Origin: Acidobacteriaceae bacterium
Lineage (GTDB): Bacteria; Acidobacteriota; Terriglobia; Terriglobales; Acidobacteriaceae
Reading direction: 5' to 3'
DNA length: 10,868 bases
Assembly: GCA_030039895.1 (NCBI GenBank)
Contig: JASHUR010000218.1
Location: 1-10,868 of the forward strand
Shown: in pieces, positions 5,973 to 10,868 of the stretch
Position numbering within the stretch: the first letter of the stretch is position 1
Layout: each line of letters begins with the position of its first letter
Notes under the pieces: generated by a model
Told to the model about the DNA's origin: nothing
The model's database searches: none
What the model saw: only the letters and a program-made list of their open reading frames with translations
Program-made: the position numbers and the translations under genes

Positions 5973-6788
5973 TTAGCGCGCAAAATTGTAGGAGAGCTGA
6001 AGGCCGCGTCCATTTGGAGTGGATACGCTGGAGAACGACAGGCGGCCGACTTCGCGGGAACGATGGTGTTCGACGTATCCGCCGATGAGGTATCCGAAGA
6101 CACTACCGACGAGCACGTCCGACGGGAAATGCTCGCGCGCAAGAATTCGAGAGACCGAGACAGTACTTGCGAGCGAATACACCACCGCTTTGGTGACGGG
6201 ACTGTTGTATTGCGTGGCGACGACGTGGGCGAAAGCCCAGACATTCATGGCGTGCTCGGAGGGCATGGACTGGCCATCAGGCCAGGTCTTGGTGCCGTGC
6301 GGCCAGAAGCGGCCGGTTCCGTCTCCCTGCTGCGGGTCCTGGCGGTCGATAGCGTACTTCAAGCCCTGATTGAGAATTGTGGCGTCGACCATGGCCTCGG
6401 CAGAGAGGACTGCGGTCTCGCGTAGCAGATCATTATGGGTAAAGTCGGCGATGAAATAGCCGGCCCCGGAAGCGGCGTACGGCACATAAAGGCCGCCGAC
6501 GTTGGATACGGTCTCAAAGTGATCCTGACGCTGCTGGTCAACGCCCAGAGAGCGCATGGCGTGCGCGTCGTAGTCGAGGGCAAAGCCGGTTGCGACGCCG
6601 AAGGGAACGATCCAGAGGAAATCTTTGGGCCTGGTTCTGGCCGGACTGGCGATGATCCCTCCCTCATCCTGGAGGACGTGCACTGCACAGACCTTGAGCG
6701 AGCTGAGCAAGCATTGCTGCTGGGTACTTTGCCCAAGGGCGAGAGCGGGCAGCAATGCGCTGATAAAAAGAAAGGCGGTGAATCTCAT
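5973..6788 (-). CDS. PAP2-superfamily membrane phosphatase homologue
   Basis: This is a 271-residue protein of the type 2 phosphatidic acid phosphatase superfamily, whose members dephosphorylate lipid phosphates such as undecaprenyl pyrophosphate at the periplasmic face. It starts with a signal-peptide-like segment (MRFTAFLFISALLPALALG) and has several hydrophobic helices (about 57-72, 99-116, 182-195, 201-217, 223-239). Motif C3 is intact: S213-R214, H220, D224 (SRILAREHFPSD). Motif C1 (normally K-x6-R-P) appears as K144...D151-P152, and C2 (normally PSGH) is PSEH at 176-179. The C-terminus LQLSYNFAR ends like an outer-membrane beta strand. The ATG at 6788 is bounded by an in-frame TGA two codons upstream; the ribosome binding site is weak. 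topA ends 50 bases upstream, so cotranscription with topA is possible. The fold is confident; activity and substrate are not. Confidence 0.85.
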   Translation of the reverse strand: MRFTAFLFISALLPALALGQSTQQQCLLSSLKVCAVHVLQDEGGIIASPARTRPKDFLWIVPFGVATGFALDYDAHAMRSLGVDQQRQDHFETVSNVGGLYVPYAASGAGYFIADFTHNDLLRETAVLSAEAMVDATILNQGLKYAIDRQDPQQGDGTGRFWPHGTKTWPDGQSMPSEHAMNVWAFAHVVATQYNSPVTKAVVYSLASTVSVSRILAREHFPSDVLVGSVFGYLIGGYVEHHRSREVGRLSFSSVSTPNGRGLQLSYNFAR

Positions 6789-6838
6789 GGCTCACACTGA
6801 GATTATCATTCGCCGCCTTCGCGCAATGCTGGCTGATA

Positions 6839-9643
6839 TTAAGCTGGTTGCTCGACGACCGGGCCGTGGGTTTTCGCTGTCGGCATGGGCTTTTTTTCTT
6901 CCGGAGCAGGAGCGTCGCCGATGCGCTTGGTATAGCTGCATGCAACGTCGCTGTCGGCCTCACCCTTCTTTGCGCGTTTCTTCGGTACGGCTTCCTCGTC
7001 GGCGGAAGGCTTTTTGTTGTTGGGGCAGACGAGATAGACGCCGGACTTCAGGGTCTTCTCAAGGAGGTAGGGGCTGCCGCACTCGGGGCACTTTTTGTCG
7101 ACCGGCTTGTAGTTGGCAGTGAAGTCACACTTCGGATACTCCGAGCAGCCGTAGAAGAGATTGCCGCGGCGGGCCTTCTTTTCGACAATATCTCCCTCGT
7201 GGCATTTGGGGCATTTGACCCCAATGGTGTTCTGCTTGATGTATTTGCACTTGGGATAGCCGGAGCAGGAGATGAACTCTCCATACTGGCCGTTGCGCAG
7301 CATGAGATGCTCACCGCACTTGGGGCACTTCTCATCAAGTGGAACAGGCGGCTTCTGCTGCTGCTTCTGGTTGAGACGGCGCACGGTTTTGCAGGGAGGA
7401 TCCTCGTTATAGCCAGGACAGGCCATGAACGGGCCCCACGGGCCGTTGCGCAGCACCATGACGCGGCCGCAGTTCTCGCAATATTCCTCTTCCTGCTCCC
7501 CGTCCTCACTGGGCGCGGCAAGGTTGGGCTTTGCGTCGAAGTTTTCCTTGGTGAAGTTGCAACTTCCGGGCTTCTTTTTGTCGTAGGCGCTGCATGCGTA
7601 GAAGGAGCCGAACTTGCCCCACTTGAGGACGAGCGGCGAACCGCACAGATCGCAGACCTGATCGGTGGGCTTCTCCATGCGCTTGATGTCTTCCATGTTG
7701 GCGCCTGCGTCTTTCAGCTCGTCCTTGAAGTAGCCATAGAAGCCGTTGAGCAGATCGGTCCACTTCTCCTTGCCGTCCTCAATGTCGTCGAGCTCTTCTT
7801 CGAGCCGCGCGGTGTAGTTGGTGTCGAAGATATAGGGGAAATTCTTGACAAGAAGGTCTGTGACGACGGTGCCGATTTCGGTGGGGACAAACGGGCCGCG
7901 TCTGCCGCCGACTTTGGCGACGTACTCGCGATCCTGAATGGTATTGATGATGGACGCGTAGGTGGAAGGACGGCCGATGCCGCGCTCTTCAAGCTCGCGA
8001 ACGAGCGAGGCCTCGTTATAACGCGGAGGCGGTTGAGTGAACTTCTGCACGGCAGCTACGGCGGTACGCTCGACAAGATCGATGGAGGGCTCGACGAATT
8101 CAGGAACATCGGTATGCGGACCGTTCCCCGCCTGTTCGTTCTTTGCCTCAATTCTCGCGATCTGCTGGCGGTACTGGCGGCGCGCGTCTTCGTGTTTTGC
8201 CTCGCGCGCGCGGACGGCAAGCGCATGAAGGTGCTCCGGACCGGCAAGGGCAAGGGCATGGCCCTCGTGAATTTGCGGCAGCTCCTGCTCGTCGTCGCCG
8301 TCGCCGGATTTTTCGTCCTGATAGACCTTGAGATATCCGTCGAATTTGAGGACCGTTCCGGTAAGCCTGAAGTTGTAGGTCTGGTCGCTCTTTGCGTTGA
8401 TGGCGACGGTGGTGACGTCGTAGATCGCAGGATTCATCTGCGATGCAATGAAGCGCTGCCAGATGAGCTTGTAGAGCTTGTACTGCTCGTCGGAGAGGGA
8501 CTTGCGGATGTCGTCCGGGTGCAGATCGGGGTCGGCGGGGCGAATGGCTTCATGCGCGTCCTGCGCGTCCTTCTTGGACTTAAAGACATTGGGCGCTGCC
8601 GGAAGATATTGTTTGCCGAGTTTCGACCCGATGTATTCGCGCGCGCCCTGAATCGCCTCCGGCGCGACGCGCGTGGAGTCAGTACGCATGTAGGTAATGA
8701 GGCCGATAGCACCGCGCTTACCGACTTCTACACCCTCGTAAAGCCGCTGCGCAACACCCATGGTGCGCTTGACGCTGAAGCCGAGCTTGGCTGCGGCGTC
8801 CTGCTGCAGCTTACTGGTGATGAACGGGGCCGGAGCCGAGCGGCGGCGCTCCTTTTTCTCGACGGAGTCGACGGACCACTGCGCGCGCGTGGCGGCGTCA
8901 ATGATGGCGCGGGCGGTTTTCTCGTCGGGGACTGCGGGCTGGCTGACGGTTTCGACTTTGGCGCGCTCGCCGTTGATGCCGATGAATCGCGCGGTGATGA
9001 ACGCGGGCTCGCCTTTGGGGCCGGAGTCCGGAGTGAGCTTCAAGATTGCGTCAATCGTCCAGTACTCGACGGGCTTGAATGCCTTGATTTCCTGCTCCCG
9101 CTCGACGATGAGACGCAGGGCGACAGTTTGCACGCGGCCGGCAGAGAGTCCACGGCGGACCTTGTCCCAGAGCAGCGGCGAGATCTGATAGCCGACGATG
9201 CGGTCGAGGACGCGGCGCGTCTGCTGCGCATCGACCAGGTGCTGATCGACATTGCGGGCGTGGGCAAAGGCGTCTTTGACGGCCTTGGGAGTAATTTCAT
9301 TGAAGGTGACGCGATGAATGGCGCTCTTTTTTACGACACCACTGAGCTCGTCAGCCAGATGCGCGGCGATGGCTTCGCCTTCGCGGTCAGGGTCAGGGGC
9401 GAGGTATACATTTTCCGCGCCCTTCGCGAGCTTGCGGAGGCGCTCGATGACCTTCTCTTTACCGGGGATGACGATGAGCTCAGGCTCGAAGGTGCCGTCT
9501 TCAAGATCGACACCGATCTTGTTTTTCGGCAAGTCCTTGACGTGGCCGGACGAGGCTTCAACGATGAAGTCGTCTTTCCCGAGATATTTATTGATCGTTT
9601 TGGCCTTCGTGGGCGACTCTACGATCACCAGTGATTTGCTCAT
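6839..9643 (-). CDS. topA: DNA topoisomerase I (type IA) with five zinc ribbons
   Basis: TopA relaxes negative supercoils by cutting and rejoining one DNA strand. The 934 residues begin with the Toprim domain (VIVESPTKAKTI with E9; DPDREGE with D84, D86, E88). The gate domains follow, with catalytic Y318 in GLITYMRTDS and later FTQPPPRYNEASLVREL and RGIGRPSTYASII. From about 660 the C-terminus has five Cys4 ribbons: C664/667/684/695, C722/725/742/751, C773/776/793/799, C811/814/833/839 and C852/855/873/902, the last with a long lysine- and acid-rich spacer before its fourth cysteine. Between about 465 and 533 there is a charged insertion absent from the usual short link before FTQPPPRY. AAAGGA 5 bases before the ATG at 9643 fits a normal start. 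It lies downstream of dprA, a common pairing, separated by 124 bases that may carry its own promoter. Confidence 0.97.
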   Translation of the reverse strand: MSKSLVIVESPTKAKTINKYLGKDDFIVEASSGHVKDLPKNKIGVDLEDGTFEPELIVIPGKEKVIERLRKLAKGAENVYLAPDPDREGEAIAAHLADELSGVVKKSAIHRVTFNEITPKAVKDAFAHARNVDQHLVDAQQTRRVLDRIVGYQISPLLWDKVRRGLSAGRVQTVALRLIVEREQEIKAFKPVEYWTIDAILKLTPDSGPKGEPAFITARFIGINGERAKVETVSQPAVPDEKTARAIIDAATRAQWSVDSVEKKERRRSAPAPFITSKLQQDAAAKLGFSVKRTMGVAQRLYEGVEVGKRGAIGLITYMRTDSTRVAPEAIQGAREYIGSKLGKQYLPAAPNVFKSKKDAQDAHEAIRPADPDLHPDDIRKSLSDEQYKLYKLIWQRFIASQMNPAIYDVTTVAINAKSDQTYNFRLTGTVLKFDGYLKVYQDEKSGDGDDEQELPQIHEGHALALAGPEHLHALAVRAREAKHEDARRQYRQQIARIEAKNEQAGNGPHTDVPEFVEPSIDLVERTAVAAVQKFTQPPPRYNEASLVRELEERGIGRPSTYASIINTIQDREYVAKVGGRRGPFVPTEIGTVVTDLLVKNFPYIFDTNYTARLEEELDDIEDGKEKWTDLLNGFYGYFKDELKDAGANMEDIKRMEKPTDQVCDLCGSPLVLKWGKFGSFYACSAYDKKKPGSCNFTKENFDAKPNLAAPSEDGEQEEEYCENCGRVMVLRNGPWGPFMACPGYNEDPPCKTVRRLNQKQQQKPPVPLDEKCPKCGEHLMLRNGQYGEFISCSGYPKCKYIKQNTIGVKCPKCHEGDIVEKKARRGNLFYGCSEYPKCDFTANYKPVDKKCPECGSPYLLEKTLKSGVYLVCPNNKKPSADEEAVPKKRAKKGEADSDVACSYTKRIGDAPAPEEKKPMPTAKTHGPVVEQPA

Positions 9644-9648
9644 TCTTT

Positions 9649-9654
9649 TCCTTT
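9649..9654 (-). promoter_or_regulatory. Ribosome binding site of topA
   Basis: AAAGGA on the minus strand ends 5 bases before the topA ATG at 9643 and supports that start. Confidence 0.6.
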
Positions 9655-9742
9655 ACAACCGAGACGCATACTAACAGACGCGAAAAAACCGCGTTCGGAC
9701 ACAGACGAACAGAATATACATTTTCTGCCCGCGGTGCTGAGT

Positions 9743-9761
9743 TTTCGATGACGGATCGAAA
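9743..9761 (-). repeat. Inverted repeat just after dprA
   Basis: TTTCGAT and ATCGAAA form a perfect 7-bp stem with a 5-base loop, starting 6 bases after the dprA stop on the minus strand. It is AT-rich and is not followed by a T run on the minus strand, so it is a weak terminator candidate for dprA. On the plus strand it is followed by TTCTTTTC, but no gene there runs that way. The rest of the 124-base dprA-topA spacer holds a TATATT at 9713-9718 without a good -35 and a 5-bp ACGCG/CGCGT hairpin. Confidence 0.3.
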
Positions 9762-9767
9762 TTCTTT

Positions 9768-10868
9768 TCAGAGACTTTTGACGTAGTTTTTTCCAGGAAG
9801 TTGCCGGATGCGCCCTGCAAGCTCCAGTTCAAAGAGCGCTGTAAAGATCTCTGAGGAGCTTAGTTCAGGCTCCAATTTTTCCATGATCTCGTCAAGTTGC
9901 AGCGCTTCGTCATGGCGGAGTGCGCTCATTACGCGAACTTCGTGGGGTGACAACGCCTGCTCTGAAGGCTCCTGATCAAATAATGATGCAGAAGAGGTGG
10001 AATTGGATTCAGGGCTGCCCTGCGCGGTGAGTTGAACGCGGACTGGAGAGGGCAGGTCTTCCCAGACGTCCTCCCATGTAGCGGTGAGCTTTGCGCCCTG
10101 TTTAATGAGTGTGTTAGGGCCCCATGCATTCTTATTCGTAACGTTGCCGGGAACGGCGTAGACGTCGCGATTCTGCTCAAGGGCGCAGCGGGCGGTGACG
10201 CGTGTGCCGCTGTACTCGGCGGCCTCGATGACGAGGACTCCAACGCTGATTCCGCTTAGGATGCGGTTGCGTTTGGGAAAGTTTTGCGGAGCGGGAAATG
10301 TGCCGAGGGGAAACTCGGAAATGATGGCCCCGCCGCCGGCGATGATTTGCTCAGCGAGGGATTTGTTCTCTTTGGGATAGACGACATCGACACCGGTCCC
10401 CCAGATGGCGATAGTAGGACGCTTTGCCGCCATGGCTCCCTTGTGCGCAGCGGTGTCAATGCCGCGGGCCATGCCGCTGAGGATGATGAGGCCGCGCGCA
10501 GCGAGATCGCGGGAGAGCATTTCGGCCATACCTGATCCGTAGGGCGTGGGGTGGCGCGTGCCGACGACGGCGATGGACGGCCGCGCGAGAAGATCGGCGT
10601 TGCCGCGCACCCAGAGGAGTATGGGGGGATCGAAGATTTCACGGAGACGGTCGGGGTAGACATCGTCAGCGAAGGTGATGAAGCCGGCGCCGGTTTTGGC
10701 GAGGGTCTCCACTTCCTGATCAACAGCAAGGCGCGCGTTCCCTTCAAAGATGAAGCGCACGCTCTCGGCGGGAAACTGCAGCGACTCAAGTTCTGTGAGG
10801 CCGAGCGAAAGGATGCGGGCCGGCGAGCCGGCGTGCTCAACGGCACGAAGAATGCGACGGGGGCCGAG
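9768..10868 (-). CDS. dprA: DNA processing protein DprA (5' end beyond window)
   Basis: DprA protects incoming single-stranded DNA and loads RecA on it during natural transformation; it is also widespread in bacteria not known to be competent. The visible 366 residues are open to the right edge, so the true start is missing; the GTG at 10760 is only an internal valine, since the upstream part (LGPRRILRAVEHAGSPARIL) reads as the family's N-terminal helical domain. The Rossmann-like core has VGTRHPTPYG (102-111), SGMARGID (131-138) followed by AAH, GTGVDVVYP, SEFPLGT, FPKRNRILSG, EYSGTRVTA and AVPGN. Residues 301-366 (LSPHEVRVMSAL to the end) form the C-terminal winged-helix domain seen in many DprA proteins. 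A low-complexity Ser-rich linker (about 284-296) joins them. topA follows after 124 bases. Confidence 0.96.
   Translation of the reverse strand, partial: LGPRRILRAVEHAGSPARILSLGLTELESLQFPAESVRFIFEGNARLAVDQEVETLAKTGAGFITFADDVYPDRLREIFDPPILLWVRGNADLLARPSIAVVGTRHPTPYGSGMAEMLSRDLAARGLIILSGMARGIDTAAHKGAMAAKRPTIAIWGTGVDVVYPKENKSLAEQIIAGGGAIISEFPLGTFPAPQNFPKRNRILSGISVGVLVIEAAEYSGTRVTARCALEQNRDVYAVPGNVTNKNAWGPNTLIKQGAKLTATWEDVWEDLPSPVRVQLTAQGSPESNSTSSASLFDQEPSEQALSPHEVRVMSALRHDEALQLDEIMEKLEPELSSSEIFTALFELELAGRIRQLPGKNYVKSL

Noticed and set aside
9681..9694. A-run with flanking CGCG as an intrinsic terminator after dprA
   Set aside because: On the minus strand the T run sits inside the loop of a 5-bp ACGCG/CGCGT stem rather than after it, so the order is wrong for a terminator.
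9713..9718. TATATT as a -10 box for topA
   Set aside because: No acceptable -35 hexamer lies 16-18 bases upstream, so I do not call a promoter, though one probably exists in this spacer or upstream of dprA.
1..10868. A defence, CRISPR, mobile or biosynthetic cluster
   Set aside because: All genes are recognisable housekeeping or transport families in one orientation; no arrays, transposase, integrase, tRNA or direct repeats were seen.

Overview
The window is a compact bacterial chromosome segment of high GC content. All nine recognisable protein genes lie on the minus strand, so the biological reading order runs from the right edge (10868) to the left edge (1). The gene content is ordinary housekeeping. 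Several families together (an MlaF-type ATPase with an LSTGM signature, a secreted or membrane PAP2 protein with a PSEH motif, and the dprA-topA pair) suggest a member of the Acidobacteriota, probably Terriglobia/Acidobacteriaceae. That placement is an inference from remembered family resemblance, not a search.

Right part (10868 to 6839): the 3' part of dprA, encoding the DNA-uptake and recombination mediator and cut off at its 5' end by the window edge. A 124-bp spacer follows, then topA, a full-length DNA topoisomerase I of 934 residues with five C-terminal zinc ribbons. The dprA-topA neighbourhood is common in bacteria. Middle part (6788 to 3846): a PAP2-superfamily membrane phosphatase homologue with altered motifs, an M20 metallodipeptidase with a strong ribosome binding site, and mobA for molybdenum cofactor maturation, which overlaps the peptidase by 4 bases (ATGA).

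Left part (3801 to 1): an MlaF-like ABC ATPase whose only sensible start appears to be a CTG codon, a small lipocalin-like protein overlapping it by one base (TGATG), a glutamine-dependent NAD+ synthetase starting at GTG 10 bases further on, and finally a secreted DsbA-like thiol oxidoreductase with a CPHC active site. The last gene has its own plausible promoter and is cut by the left edge. From the peptidase to nadE the gaps are tiny or negative apart from a 44-bp AT-rich spacer before the ABC gene, so that block is probably one or two operons. The genes serve different processes and do not form an obvious single pathway.

I found no RNA gene, CRISPR array, insertion sequence, prophage or attachment site, and no gene-free stretch exceeds about 130 bases. 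I did not find a convincing new multi-gene system. The points most worth checking are the ABC ATPase start and its divergent motifs, the altered catalytic motifs of the PAP2 protein, and a charged insertion in TopA. Very long antisense open frames are explained by codon usage.
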